Source of the DNA: Chloroflexota bacterium
GTDB lineage: Bacteria; Chloroflexota; Dehalococcoidia; Lucifugimonadales; Lucifugimonadaceae
Direction: 5' to 3'
DNA: 64,000 nucleotides
NCBI GenBank assembly: GCA_002718415.1
Contig: PBEM01000006.1
Coordinates: 208,350 to 272,349 of the forward strand
The translations under genes were made by a program, and so were the position numbers. Of the stretch, positions 8,955 to 19,497 are shown piece after piece. The first letter of the stretch is position 1; each line of letters opens with the position of its first letter. The notes beneath the pieces are model-generated. The model did no database searches. It worked only from the letters and a program-made list of their open reading frames with translations, and had not been told where the DNA came from.

Positions 8955-10238
8955 TTATCTTAGTAATGAATAAATTTCTTCCTCATTGCATTTTGGACCT
9001 ATAATAGATAAAACCATACTTTTGGTGTTGATTATGTCATTGGAAATTTTTTTAATATCATTTAGAGAAACTGACTTTATTTTTTTTATAATTTCATCTG
9101 GAGTTTCTATATGATTTTTTAATAATTCTTGTGTTCCTAGATAGTTACTTATAGATCTACTATTTTCCATACGAAGCATCATTCTTCCTAAAGAAAGAGT
9201 TATAGAGTCATCTACTTCCTTTTGTGTAATGTCATGGCTTATTTTTGAAACTTCTGAAATTATAATTTTTATAGTTTCATATAATTTTTCAGGGGCTATT
9301 CCAGCTTCAATTGAAAATATTCCACAATCTGAAAAATATTGACAGGAACTATGAATATCATATGCAAGAGCTCTTTTTTCTCTGAGTTCAGTGAATAACC
9401 TACTGCTCATTGATTCACCAAGTATTACTGATAATAGAGATAATGCAAATCTATTTTTATTATGATAAGAAATTCCCTGAAAACCTAAAGAGATATTTGT
9501 TTGTTGAGTATCTCTTTTTTCATATATTATTTCGGGACCTTTAAAATTATTAATAAAAGGGAACATTTTTTGGATATTATTTTTTTGAAAATCTCGCATG
9601 TTTTTTTCGATTAAATCCACTACATCTTCATGAATAATATTCCCAGCGATTGATATTACTGTATTTGAAGATACGTATTGACTTTTTAAATATTCGAACA
9701 TTTCTTTTTTAGAAATTTTTGATACGCTTTCAACGGTCCCAGCTATATCTCTACCCATGGGCTGATTAGGCCAAATTTTCGATTCAAGATTCATTTGCAC
9801 TTTACTAGCAGGGGAATCTATTGAGGCTTTAATTTCCTCATATATGACTTTTTTCTCATTATCTATATCTTCATTCTTTAGTAAAGAATTTTGTATCATA
9901 TCTGCAATTACTTCTATACCTGATTTATAATGCAAAAAAGGCATTAAACTCCAATAGCCAGTTATTTCTCTATCAGTGAAAGCATTTATAATTCCTCCAA
10001 CATTTTCTATTTCCGAGGATATCTTTTTTGGGTCAGGACGATTTTTAGTTCCTTTAAATAATACGTGTTCAAAAAGATGTGAAGCTCCTGATAAAAATTC
10101 TTGCTCATATCTAGATCCAGCTCCAAATAAGAAATTTATGGAAACACCATTCGTGTTAGTGAGTTCATTTGATAAAATTCTTAATCCATTTGGGAGAACA
10201 GATTTTTTGTAATTTATAGGGATTAAGATATTAGTCAA
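8955..10238 (-). CDS. M16 family zinc peptidase (processing-peptidase-like)
   Basis: The 427-residue protein has the inverted zinc motif HLFEH at residues 54-58 and the downstream glutamate region VIYEEIKAS, so it is the catalytically active beta-type member of the M16 (insulinase/PqqL/mitochondrial processing peptidase) family. The two-lobed length is normal. Such enzymes degrade or trim peptides. It is divergent from the large DUF2298 gene across 135 bases that must hold both promoters. No partner inactive M16 gene is next to it. Confidence 0.92.
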   Translation of the reverse strand: MTNILIPINYKKSVLPNGLRILSNELTNTNGVSINFLFGAGSRYEQEFLSGASHLFEHVLFKGTKNRPDPKKISSEIENVGGIINAFTDREITGYWSLMPFLHYKSGIEVIADMIQNSLLKNEDIDNEKKVIYEEIKASIDSPASKVQMNLESKIWPNQPMGRDIAGTVESVSKISKKEMFEYLKSQYVSSNTVISIAGNIIHEDVVDLIEKNMRDFQKNNIQKMFPFINNFKGPEIIYEKRDTQQTNISLGFQGISYHNKNRFALSLLSVILGESMSSRLFTELREKRALAYDIHSSCQYFSDCGIFSIEAGIAPEKLYETIKIIISEVSKISHDITQKEVDDSITLSLGRMMLRMENSRSISNYLGTQELLKNHIETPDEIIKKIKSVSLNDIKKISNDIINTKSMVLSIIGPKCNEEEIYSLLR

Positions 10239-10373
10239 TTTTCACAATTTTTTATTTTAGTATCTATATTCAAATAAATTTTATACTCAAATAATCATTT
10301 TAATTGAATAAATAAATAGTTTTATAAGTAAAATTTATTCATAAGTTTCAGATTAGTATAAGTTTTTAAATTT

Positions 10374-13300
10374 TTGTATAAATTAGATAAAAAAATTTTT
10401 TTTAGCGGATATACGTTTTTTATTTTAATTACCTTTGTTGCTTTTTTCCTAAGATTATATGGTTTGAATTGGGATAATAGAACCTTATTTCATCCAGATG
10501 AACGTGCTTTGCTAATGCAGGTAAATAATATTCATTTTCCTGAGTTGTCAAAATTCACAGATATTTTCAATCCTAATTTAAGTCCTCTGCACCCGGGCTC
10601 TTTTAATTGGGGTAGTTTACCTCATTATTTACTAAAAATTGTGGCGTATATAATATCTCCGTTTAATGGGTTAGATATTTATGAATTAAGATATCCTGGT
10701 CGTATTATTATGGCTATTTCTGATGTAGTCACAATTGGATTTATTTACTTAATATGTCGAGAATATTTTTCTAGAAGAATAGCAATTATAGCCTCTATTT
10801 TTTCTACTTTTTCAGTAATAAATATACAATTAAGTCATTTTTTTGCAGTGGATATTCTAATGACAACTTTATCTGTTGTTACTATATATTTTTGTCTTAG
10901 GGTAATTAAATATTCTAGAGTAATTGATTCTGTTATGGTTGGTGTTTTTTTTGGATTAGCAATTGCCACCAAATTTTCTGTCTCTCCTTTAATAATTCCT
11001 ATTATCTTATCTCATGTGATATCAGGTAATTCTTTTGGGGTAAGAAATTTATCATTTAAAAATATACCTAATTACATTGAAATATTAAAAAAATTAATAA
11101 TTTTTGCGATTTCTACCTTTTTGGTTTTACTTTTTGTCCAACCTTACATGTTTCTTGATATTAGAGGATATTTTTCAGATATTTTTACACAATCTTCCAT
11201 GGTTCGAATGAATGTTGACTGGCCCTTTACGCGCCAATATATAGATACACCAAGATACTGGTATCAAATTATCCAATCAATAAAATGGGGATTAGGTCCT
11301 ATTTTAGGTATATTATGTTGGCTTTCCTTAATTCACATAATTTTTAATGCTTTTAAGACTAAAAGAAAAGTTGAAATAATTATTTTATCTTGGGTTATTC
11401 CATATTTTCTGATCACAGGATGGTTTGATGTTAAGTTTATAAGATATATGTTACCTATAGTGCCCTTTCTACTTATTTTTGCTAGTAGATCTTTAGTTAT
11501 TTTTAGTGAAAAATTTTTTTCTTATAACCGAATTATAAAAATAACTCCATTATTATTTGTTTTACTATTTACTATTCATTATTCATTATCATTTATAAAC
11601 ATATATTCCTCCCCTCATCCGTCTGTAGTAGCATCTGATTGGCTTAAAGAAAATTCAAAAAAAGGAGATATAGTTATACAAGAACATTGGGATGAAGGAT
11701 TTCCACCAGTAAATGGATTAATACTAAATGAGCGTTTAGAAATGTATAATCCGGATTCAATAAAAAAATTTTCAAAAATCACAAATCAACTTGAAGAATC
11801 AGATTTTTTAGTATTAATTACCAATAGATTATATGGAACTATTCCTAGATTAGAAGATAGGTATCCAATAAGTTCACATTATTACAGATTATTATTTGAA
11901 GAAAAACTAGGATATGAATTAGTTTTTCAACATTATAAAAATCCTAACTTTTTAGGAATTACCTACATAGAAGATCCTTTAGCTAGAGTTAATTTTGTTA
12001 TACCAGAAACTAATAATGATCAGGAAGGTATCATTATTTCTGGTTTAGGATGGGCAGATGAAAGTTTCAATGTTTATGATCATCCACATGTATTAATTTT
12101 CCAAAATACTAGCAATTTTAGTAGCGAAAAGCTACTTGAATTATTAGAGGTTGGTAAGTTTCATGAGCAAATTAAAAATAAAAACATTTTTGATCCTAAT
12201 GCGAATTGGTTAAATGAAATGCAAGGAAAAAAAATTTTTTTTAGTGAAAATTTTCCAATATTATTATTAATTTTGTTTTGGTATTTAGCTATACAAATTT
12301 TAGCTTTATCAGTTCTTCCTTTTGTCATGATATTATTTTGGAAATTACCAGATAAAGGCTACCTACTATCAAAAATTTTAGGTTTATTATTAGTATCAGC
12401 ATTTACTTGGCTAGTTGTTAGTTTAGATATAATACAATTTAGTTTAATTTCAATCAGTCTATCAATTTTATTTTTTACGCTAGTATCTTTGTTTTTTTTA
12501 CGTATTCGTTTTTATGAAACTATCAGGTGGTTATATGAATCGAGAAAAAAAATTCTAATATGGGAAAGTATCTTTTTAGTTACATTTATATTGTTTTTAT
12601 TAATTAGATTTTTTAATCCTGATTTATGGCATCCATATAGAGGTGGAGAAAAACCGATGGATTTTGCTTATTTAAATGCAATTATAAAAACCACTTCATT
12701 ACCTCCGTATGATCCTTGGTTTTCAGGTGGTTATATGAATTATTATTATTTTGGTCAATTTATGGTAGCCAATTTAGTTATCTTAACTGGTATTATTCCT
12801 TCAATTTCTTATAACCTTGCTGTTGCAATCTTTTTTTCTTTTTCTGCAATTATGGTATTTTCGATACTTTCAAATTTTCATTTTCTATTTTTAAGATCGA
12901 TTGGACGTCCTTTATGGTATAAAAAATTTCCATGGTTTATATCCATATTTGGAATTTTTGTTGTATTGATTTTTGGGAATATTGATGGGTTATTTCAATT
13001 TGGAGGTATTGTATCTGATTATATTTTTGGAGAAAAAATAAGAGGTTTTGATTATTGGAGAAGTTCTAGAATGATGGATCATTCTTCAATGGGATTTGAA
13101 ATAACAGAATTTCCATTTTTCACTTTTTTATTTGCAGATTTGCATGCTCATTTACTCGTAATTCCAATTACTTTAGCAGGAATATTGATGATTTTTTCTC
13201 ATTTTTTATCTATTGGAACTCTAGAGCATAGATATATAAAAATTTTTAGATTATTAACATTAGGTATATTGTTTGGGGTTATTTGGATAACTAATACTTG

Positions 13301-14624
13301 GAGTTACCCGACAATAATTATTCTTTCTATCATTGTGATCTTAGGGGGAGAATTATTGTTTGGTTATGGTCATATATTAAAAAGATTTATGAAAAGTATC
13401 ATAGATTTATCTGTTATTACATCTATAAGTTATCTTTTCTTTTTACCATTTCATAATAATTTTGAACTGTTCAACAATGGGATAGTTATAAGTAAATATC
13501 AAACAGATTTATGGAGATTTATTGGGATACATTTTTTCTTTATTTTTAGTATTTTATCTTGGATAGTGGTTAATCATATAGTCTATGCCCCAAAAAATTT
13601 AAATAGAAGTATATCAATTGATTTTGTATTTAAATTTATTACAAAATATTTGCTTATAATATCTTTTATCGTAATTTCATTACTTTTAGTTTTTACTTTC
13701 ATATTCTCCAATTGGATTACACTAATATTTTTATTATTTTTTGGATTAATTTTCGTGATGATATCTGTTCTAAGTTATATTAGACAACCAGGCAGGAATA
13801 GATATTTATTCCTTTTTGTTTCATTAACTTTTTTAGCTTTATGTATATCAATAGGTGTTGAAATAATTACCATTAAAGGTGATATAGGTAGAATGAATAC
13901 GGTATTTAAGTTTTATCTACAATCATGGATTTTATTTGGATTATCATCTGTTTATTTTTTAGGGGATATTTTTTATAAAAGAGATCTTTTAAAGCAGTTT
14001 AAGTTTTATGATATTTTTAAGTATATTTGGATTAGCTTATTTTTATTTTTTATATTTTCAGGTGTAATTTATTCATTTTATGCAATACCAACCAGGAATT
14101 CAGATCGTTTTATCAATATTAATCCTAGTCTAAATGGAAACGAATATATGAATGAAGCTTTATGTACTAACCATTGTTATCCCGGGCAAACGGATTCTTT
14201 GAGCCTTTATCATGATTTAAATACAATAAATTGGTTCCGTCAAAATGTTTCTGGGGCACCTGTTATTGTTGAAGGTGTTACAGATCTATATATGTGGGGG
14301 AATAGAATTTCAATTAACACTGGATTACCAGCAGTGATAGGTTGGGATTGGCATCAAAAACAACAAAGAGCAAATTATACTAGATCTATTGAGTCTAGAA
14401 TATTTGATGTTAAGAATTTTTATCTGACTGGTTCAACAGAAAAGGCAATAGAATTCTTAGATAAATATAGAGTTAAATATGTTGTAGTTGGAGAATTAGA
14501 AAGAAGAATTTATACTAAAGTAGGTATATTGAAATTTGAAACAATGGAATCTTTAGGATTAAAAAAAGTTTATTCTTCTGAAGCTGCATCTACCGAAACT
14601 ACAATAATTTATGAATATAAATAA
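10374..14624 (+). CDS. Giant multi-pass membrane protein: GT39-like half plus DUF2298 (YYY) half
   Basis: The 1416-residue protein begins at a TTG and has some 25-30 hydrophobic segments. The first half resembles ArnT/PMT-type (GT39) glycosyltransferases: the early RLYGLNWDNRTLFHPDE segment with its acidic residues, a membrane core, then a soluble domain around residues 420-620. The second half, from about residue 750, contains the DUF2298 hallmarks DPWFSGGYMNYYYFGQ and HPYRGGEKPMDFAY. DUF2298 proteins are typical of Chloroflexota and some archaea and are of unknown function, presumably lipid-linked sugar transfer or glycan assembly. The gene overlaps the start of the next by 14 bases. Confidence 0.88.
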   Translation: MYKLDKKIFFSGYTFFILITFVAFFLRLYGLNWDNRTLFHPDERALLMQVNNIHFPELSKFTDIFNPNLSPLHPGSFNWGSLPHYLLKIVAYIISPFNGLDIYELRYPGRIIMAISDVVTIGFIYLICREYFSRRIAIIASIFSTFSVINIQLSHFFAVDILMTTLSVVTIYFCLRVIKYSRVIDSVMVGVFFGLAIATKFSVSPLIIPIILSHVISGNSFGVRNLSFKNIPNYIEILKKLIIFAISTFLVLLFVQPYMFLDIRGYFSDIFTQSSMVRMNVDWPFTRQYIDTPRYWYQIIQSIKWGLGPILGILCWLSLIHIIFNAFKTKRKVEIIILSWVIPYFLITGWFDVKFIRYMLPIVPFLLIFASRSLVIFSEKFFSYNRIIKITPLLFVLLFTIHYSLSFINIYSSPHPSVVASDWLKENSKKGDIVIQEHWDEGFPPVNGLILNERLEMYNPDSIKKFSKITNQLEESDFLVLITNRLYGTIPRLEDRYPISSHYYRLLFEEKLGYELVFQHYKNPNFLGITYIEDPLARVNFVIPETNNDQEGIIISGLGWADESFNVYDHPHVLIFQNTSNFSSEKLLELLEVGKFHEQIKNKNIFDPNANWLNEMQGKKIFFSENFPILLLILFWYLAIQILALSVLPFVMILFWKLPDKGYLLSKILGLLLVSAFTWLVVSLDIIQFSLISISLSILFFTLVSLFFLRIRFYETIRWLYESRKKILIWESIFLVTFILFLLIRFFNPDLWHPYRGGEKPMDFAYLNAIIKTTSLPPYDPWFSGGYMNYYYFGQFMVANLVILTGIIPSISYNLAVAIFFSFSAIMVFSILSNFHFLFLRSIGRPLWYKKFPWFISIFGIFVVLIFGNIDGLFQFGGIVSDYIFGEKIRGFDYWRSSRMMDHSSMGFEITEFPFFTFLFADLHAHLLVIPITLAGILMIFSHFLSIGTLEHRYIKIFRLLTLGILFGVIWITNTWSYPTIIILSIIVILGGELLFGYGHILKRFMKSIIDLSVITSISYLFFLPFHNNFELFNNGIVISKYQTDLWRFIGIHFFFIFSILSWIVVNHIVYAPKNLNRSISIDFVFKFITKYLLIISFIVISLLLVFTFIFSNWITLIFLLFFGLIFVMISVLSYIRQPGRNRYLFLFVSLTFLALCISIGVEIITIKGDIGRMNTVFKFYLQSWILFGLSSVYFLGDIFYKRDLLKQFKFYDIFKYIWISLFLFFIFSGVIYSFYAIPTRNSDRFININPSLNGNEYMNEALCTNHCYPGQTDSLSLYHDLNTINWFRQNVSGAPVIVEGVTDLYMWGNRISINTGLPAVIGWDWHQKQQRANYTRSIESRIFDVKNFYLTGSTEKAIEFLDKYRVKYVVVGELERRIYTKVGILKFETMESLGLKKVYSSEAASTETTIIYEYK

Positions 14625-15323
14625 AAGTTATAAAAAGTTAATTATTTTTGATCTATACGGAACTTTAGCATGTTTCTCACCATCTAGAGATGTTATTCAA
14701 AAGAATGTTGTTTCTAAATTTGGATATAAATTGACTACGGAAGGAATTAATCGAGGTTATTTTGAAGCACAAAAATTTTTTGATTTGGTAAATTCCACTA
14801 CTCCGATTAGTAGACTAAATTCAAAAAAAAGGAACATTTTTTTTCTAAATATGAGCAGATCATATTAAAAGGTGATGGCATTGAAGTTAAGTTAAAAGAA
14901 GCGAGTGATATTTGGAAAATTATTAGTTTGCAACCATATGATATGGTTTTATATCCGAATGTGGTAGAAGTTTTATTGAAATTAAAAAAAGATAAATTTC
15001 TTCTTGGATTGGCTACAAATATTGACCAGACTTCAAAAGAAATTTCAAAAAAATTTAATTTAGAAGGAATTATGGATTTTGTATTTACATCAAAAGATCT
15101 AAAATTTAGAAAACCAGATATAAATTTTTTCAAAAAAATTATATCTATATCTAAAGTACCTTTTAATGATGTTGTTTTTGTAGGTGATCAAATTGAAAAT
15201 GATATTCAACCAGCTATTTCACTAGGAATTAGTACTATACTTATAGATAGATATAGTCAGTATGATAAAAAAAATATTTGTCCAGTAATTAGAGATATAC
15301 AAGATATAATTAAATTAGTTTAG
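14611..15323 (+). pseudogene. HAD-superfamily hydrolase split by a -1 frameshift
   Basis: Two abutting frames together give one complete HAD hydrolase of about 237 residues. The first frame (14611-14868) carries motif I, IIFDLYGTL. The second, open from about 14814 and ending at 15323, carries motif II (LATNI), motif III (KPDINFF) and motif IV (VFVGDQIENDI). The frames join around 14823-14844, where an A8 and a T8 run lie seven bases apart. A single base inserted in either run restores one reading frame. The gene overlaps the upstream DUF2298 gene and precedes an aminopeptidase. It may be a pseudogene, a sequencing error or a product of slippage; the intact motifs argue that it was recently functional. 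Confidence 0.75.
14823..14844 (+). other. Two slippery homopolymers (A8 and T8) at the HAD frame junction
   Basis: A8 occupies 14823-14830 and T8 occupies 14837-14844. In the first frame the codons read TCA AAA AAA AGG AAC ATT TTT TTT CTA, so both runs fit the A_AAA_AAA and T_TTT_TTT heptamers that allow a -1 shift. The second half of the HAD gene is in the -1 frame. The same feature would also be expected for a homopolymer indel error. Confidence 0.5.
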
Positions 15324-15334
15324 AAAGAAAAAAT

Positions 15335-17881
15335 ATGAGCACAAAATCTTATAACCTTAGTGAAAATATAATTCCTTCTCATTATAAATTATTATTAAAA
15401 CCTAATTTAGAATCCGGGGAATTTATTGGTACTGTGGATATTGATATATCCGTTAAAAATGAAACATATTACGTAGAATTAAACGCCTTAGAACTAGACA
15501 TAAAAAATTGTGAAATTATAAGTACGCAAGAAGATAACAATCATCCAAAGAGGTTTACTTTAGACAATGAAAAAGAACGACTGAATATTGAATTTATGAA
15601 CCCTTTGAAAGGTTCTTACAAATTACACATAGAATTTTCGGGTAAATTAAATGATCTACTTCATGGATTTTACAGATCAAAATTTAAGGATGATTCAGGT
15701 GTTGAACATACAATTGCAACGACTCAATTTGAAAGTACTGATGCTAGAAGAGCATTTCCATGTTGGGACGAACCTTCATTTAAAGCCACATTTCAAATAA
15801 ATATGGAGGTTGAAAAAGATCAATTTGTTGTTTCAAATGCACCAATTAAAAATGAAAAGAATATTTCTACAGATATTCGCAGGATAGAATTTGAAAATAC
15901 TATTAAAATGTCAACATACTTAGTAGCTTTTATTGTTGGCCCTTTTGAAGCAACAGATCCCTTAGATGTTGATGGTGTCCCATTAAGAATTATTTATCCA
16001 AAAGGTAAAGGTCATTTAACTAAATATGCTCTTGATGCTGGAGCCCATGCTTTACGATTATTTACATCGTATTATGATATTAATTATCCTGGTCAAAAAT
16101 TAGACATGGTTGCTATCCCAGATTTTGCTTTTGGTGCAATGGAAAATCTAGGATGTATAACCTACAGAGAAGTTTTGTTGCTTGTTGATAAAAACAAAGC
16201 AACAGAGTCAGAATTATTACGTATAGCGGATGTTATCGCACATGAAATTGCACATATGTGGTTTGGAGATTTAGTTACCATGAAATGGTGGAATGGAATT
16301 TGGTTGAATGAAGCATTTGCTACTTTTATGGCTACATATTGTTCTGAAAGATTCAATCCTGATTGGCATAGATGGGACCAATTTAGTTTAGAAAGATCAA
16401 TGGCGTTTGATGTTGATTCTTTGGAAAATTCACGTCCAATTGAATATCCTGTTATTTCACCAAAAGATGCGGATGGAATGTTCGATCTTTTAACCTATGA
16501 AAAAGGAGGATCAGTATTAAGGATGCTTGAGCAATTTATTGGTCCAGATAAATTTAGAGATGGTGTTCGACATTATTTAAAAAAACATAGTTTTTCTAAT
16601 ACTGATACGAAAGATTTATGGGATTCTATTGAACATGTTACCAATCTTCCTATTTCTAAAATTATGCAATCGTGGATTTTTAGTAAAGGATATCCTTTGA
16701 TTGAAATGGATTTAAACTCTAAACAAAACGAAATTATTCTATCTCAAAAAAAATTTTCATATTTGCAATCTACGGATAATACTTTATGGGATATACCAAT
16801 ACTGATAAAAAATATTCAAGGGGAAGAAAGTAAGATTCTTTTATCTAATGCTTCAGAAAAATATCAGATTAGGAAAGATTTAAATCCATTAATGTTCAAT
16901 TCAGGAGGTAGTGGTTTTTACAGAGTTACATATACTAAAGAACAACTGAATTATTTAAGATCTATTATGTTTAAAGATCTATCACCTATAGAACGTTATA
17001 GTGTTTTAGACGATACATGGGCTTCTTTATTATCTAATAATACAACAGTTAGTAATTTTTATGAATTTTTATTAAATTTTAGTGAAGAATCCGATATGGA
17101 TGTATGGACTTTAGTTAGTGCTTGTTTGTATAAATTAGAAAAAATTACTGATAACAAAGCGAAAAGCACTTTTCAAAAACAAATTATAAAACTCGTGGAA
17201 CCTAAATTTTCTGAATTAGGATGGAAAGTTAATAATAAAGATAATTCTAGGAATAAAGAATTAAGAGGAGTACTTATACGTTTATTAGGTCTTATTGGGA
17301 ATGATAAAGAAGTAATAAAAATCTCAAAGGAAATTCATAAATCATTTATTTTAAAAGAAAATTCATATGATCCTAATATTTTGGCGGCTATCACATCTAT
17401 AGTGGCAGCAAATGGACAAAAATCTGATTATAAAATATTTTTTGATTGTTATTTAAATGCAGAAAACCCTCAAATTGAACGTAGATATTTAAATTCCCTT
17501 AGTTTATTCCCGGGGCAAGAAGAAATATCCTTAACATTAGAAAAAACTATAAATGGTGATATTAGAACCCAAGATTCTCCATATATATTAGCTGGGTGCC
17601 TTAGAAATCAAAATAATGGATGGATGGCATGGAATTTTATTAAGAATAACTGGAGTATAATTAACGAAAAATTTCCTTCTAATTCTATTGTGAGAATGAT
17701 ATCTCCTGTTTCAACTTTAGATGAAGAAGATCAGGCAAACGATATAGAAAATTTCTTCTCTGAAAATGATGTTCCTCAAGGTGAAAAGACATTAAATCAA
17801 ACATTAGAGAAACTAAAAGTTAATGTTGAATTTAAAAAAAGAGAATCTATAAACTTTACTGAATTAATTCAAGAATTATAG
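15335..17881 (+). CDS. M1 family zinc aminopeptidase
   Basis: The 848-residue enzyme has the exopeptidase motif GAMENLG at about residue 267, the zinc motif HEIAHMWFGDLVT from about residue 303 and the third ligand in WLNEAFATF about 20 residues later. It also carries the C-terminal ERAP1-like helical domain. This is the PepN/puromycin-sensitive aminopeptidase type, a cytoplasmic enzyme that removes N-terminal residues from peptides. Length is normal. It follows the HAD gene by 11 bases and is closed by the stem-loop at 17885-17919. Confidence 0.95.
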   Translation: MSTKSYNLSENIIPSHYKLLLKPNLESGEFIGTVDIDISVKNETYYVELNALELDIKNCEIISTQEDNNHPKRFTLDNEKERLNIEFMNPLKGSYKLHIEFSGKLNDLLHGFYRSKFKDDSGVEHTIATTQFESTDARRAFPCWDEPSFKATFQINMEVEKDQFVVSNAPIKNEKNISTDIRRIEFENTIKMSTYLVAFIVGPFEATDPLDVDGVPLRIIYPKGKGHLTKYALDAGAHALRLFTSYYDINYPGQKLDMVAIPDFAFGAMENLGCITYREVLLLVDKNKATESELLRIADVIAHEIAHMWFGDLVTMKWWNGIWLNEAFATFMATYCSERFNPDWHRWDQFSLERSMAFDVDSLENSRPIEYPVISPKDADGMFDLLTYEKGGSVLRMLEQFIGPDKFRDGVRHYLKKHSFSNTDTKDLWDSIEHVTNLPISKIMQSWIFSKGYPLIEMDLNSKQNEIILSQKKFSYLQSTDNTLWDIPILIKNIQGEESKILLSNASEKYQIRKDLNPLMFNSGGSGFYRVTYTKEQLNYLRSIMFKDLSPIERYSVLDDTWASLLSNNTTVSNFYEFLLNFSEESDMDVWTLVSACLYKLEKITDNKAKSTFQKQIIKLVEPKFSELGWKVNNKDNSRNKELRGVLIRLLGLIGNDKEVIKISKEIHKSFILKENSYDPNILAAITSIVAANGQKSDYKIFFDCYLNAENPQIERRYLNSLSLFPGQEEISLTLEKTINGDIRTQDSPYILAGCLRNQNNGWMAWNFIKNNWSIINEKFPSNSIVRMISPVSTLDEEDQANDIENFFSENDVPQGEKTLNQTLEKLKVNVEFKKRESINFTELIQEL

Positions 17882-17884
17882 TAA

Positions 17885-17919
17885 TTACCAGGAGCATATT
17901 TTTCGTATACTCCTGGTAA
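17885..17919. terminator. Bidirectional stem-loop terminator between aminopeptidase and glnA
   Basis: A perfect 10-base-pair inverted repeat (TTACCAGGAG / CTCCTGGTAA) with a T-rich loop starts four bases after the aminopeptidase stop codon and ends six bases before the glnA stop codon. The symmetrical position between two convergent genes fits a shared terminator. The flanking U tracts are short on both sides. Confidence 0.7.
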
Positions 17920-17925
17920 ATTTAT

Positions 17926-19359
17926 TTACGCATCAAAAGATAGATAAAATTCATAAGGATGAGGCCTTAACTGAATTGGGACAACATCATTTTCTCTTTT
18001 ATAGTCAATCCATGACTCAATAACATCTTTAGTAAAAACATTACCTTCAAGTAAGTAATCATGATCATTTTCTAAGCTATTTAGAGCTTCGTCTAAAGAT
18101 CCAGGAACTTGAGGAAATTTAGATAATTCTTCAGAAGAAAGTTCAAATAAATCTTCTTCTAGAGGCTCTCCTGGAAGATAACCATTCTTTATACCATCTA
18201 ATCCGGCCATTAGCATTGCAGAAAAAGTCAAGTATGGGTTACATGTAGCATCTGCAGATCTAAATTCAACTCTTTTAGCTTTTGGGTTGTCAAAATAAAC
18301 TGGGATTCTACATGCAGCAGATCTATTTCTAGCAGATAATGCTAATATTGTTGGTGCTTCAAATCCTGGAGTTAATCTTTTGTATGAATTGGTTGTTGGA
18401 GCAGCTAGTGCCATAAGTGATTTACCGTGTTTAATCAAACCTCCAATGTAGTTAAGGGCTAATTTAGATAAACCTGCATATTCGTTTCCTGCCATTAAAG
18501 TTTTTCCATTTTTCCAAATAGATTGATGTGTATGCATACCAGTTCCATTATCATTAAAAATCGGTTTTGGCATAAATGTAGCTACTTTACCATGTCTCTT
18601 AGCTACATTTTTGACTATATATTTGTATGCCATAACACTATCAGCTGTTTTTAATAACTCATCGAAAACTATATCTATTTCACCTTGACCTGCTGTGGCA
18701 ACTTCATGGTGGTGTTTCTCGACAGGAATACCAAAATCATTTACTAAAATTCTTACCATTTCACTTCTCATATCATGTAAGGTATCAACTGGAGATACTG
18801 GAAAGTAACCTTCCTTATGTCGTGGTCGCATTCCTGTATTTAATGTGAATCCATCTAACATAGAATCTTCTCCAGAATTCCAAATTCCTTCATCTGAATC
18901 TACTTCATGATAACCATGGTTTGCTCCATAGCTGAATTTAATAGAATCAAAAATAAAAAATTCTACTTCAGGTCCCCAGTAAGATATATCTCCTACACCA
19001 GAGGATTTTAGGTGCGCAGCTGCTTTTTTTGCAATATTTCTTGGGTCCCTAGAATAATCTTCTCCTGTTTTAGGGTCTCTAATATCTGCAATTACTGTAA
19101 CGGTTCCATCTTGGAAAGGATCTACAGCAATTGTTTTAGCATCAGGGACTAGTAACATATCCGATTCTTCAATCGATTGAAAACCTCTTATACTAGATCC
19201 ATCAAATCCTGTTCCTTTTGTAAATAAATCATCAGTTACTTCACTAGTTGGAACTGCTACATGCTGCCATGTTCCAGGTAGATCAGTGAATTTTATATCT
19301 AAAATATCACAACCGTTTTCTTTCATTAATTTAATCACGGAAGCAGATTCATTAGCCAT
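17926..19359 (-). CDS. glnA: Type I glutamine synthetase without the adenylylation tyrosine
   Basis: The 477-residue protein is a GSI-type glutamine synthetase, condensing ammonia and glutamate with ATP. It has the conserved FDGSSIRGF, the NDNGTGMHTHQS and the APTTNSYKRLTPGFEAP motifs. Its length and C-terminal region match the GSI-beta subgroup. However, the segment that in GSI-beta reads NLYDLPPEE and holds the adenylylated tyrosine reads DLFELSSEE, with Phe at about residue 405. Covalent control by GlnE therefore looks impossible for this protein. An AAGGAG ribosome-binding site precedes the ATG. Confidence 0.96.
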   Translation of the reverse strand: MANESASVIKLMKENGCDILDIKFTDLPGTWQHVAVPTSEVTDDLFTKGTGFDGSSIRGFQSIEESDMLLVPDAKTIAVDPFQDGTVTVIADIRDPKTGEDYSRDPRNIAKKAAAHLKSSGVGDISYWGPEVEFFIFDSIKFSYGANHGYHEVDSDEGIWNSGEDSMLDGFTLNTGMRPRHKEGYFPVSPVDTLHDMRSEMVRILVNDFGIPVEKHHHEVATAGQGEIDIVFDELLKTADSVMAYKYIVKNVAKRHGKVATFMPKPIFNDNGTGMHTHQSIWKNGKTLMAGNEYAGLSKLALNYIGGLIKHGKSLMALAAPTTNSYKRLTPGFEAPTILALSARNRSAACRIPVYFDNPKAKRVEFRSADATCNPYLTFSAMLMAGLDGIKNGYLPGEPLEEDLFELSSEELSKFPQVPGSLDEALNSLENDHDYLLEGNVFTKDVIESWIDYKRENDVVPIQLRPHPYEFYLSFDA

Positions 19360-19497
19360 ACTATTTCTCCTTATAAAGTTTTTGATTTAAAATAAAAATT
19401 TTTTAAAAAGTTTTTAGAAACTTACACTTATTTATAAATCTACATTATGATTGTTTCAATTGTATTTCGCAATAACATTACAATACTTTATTTACAA

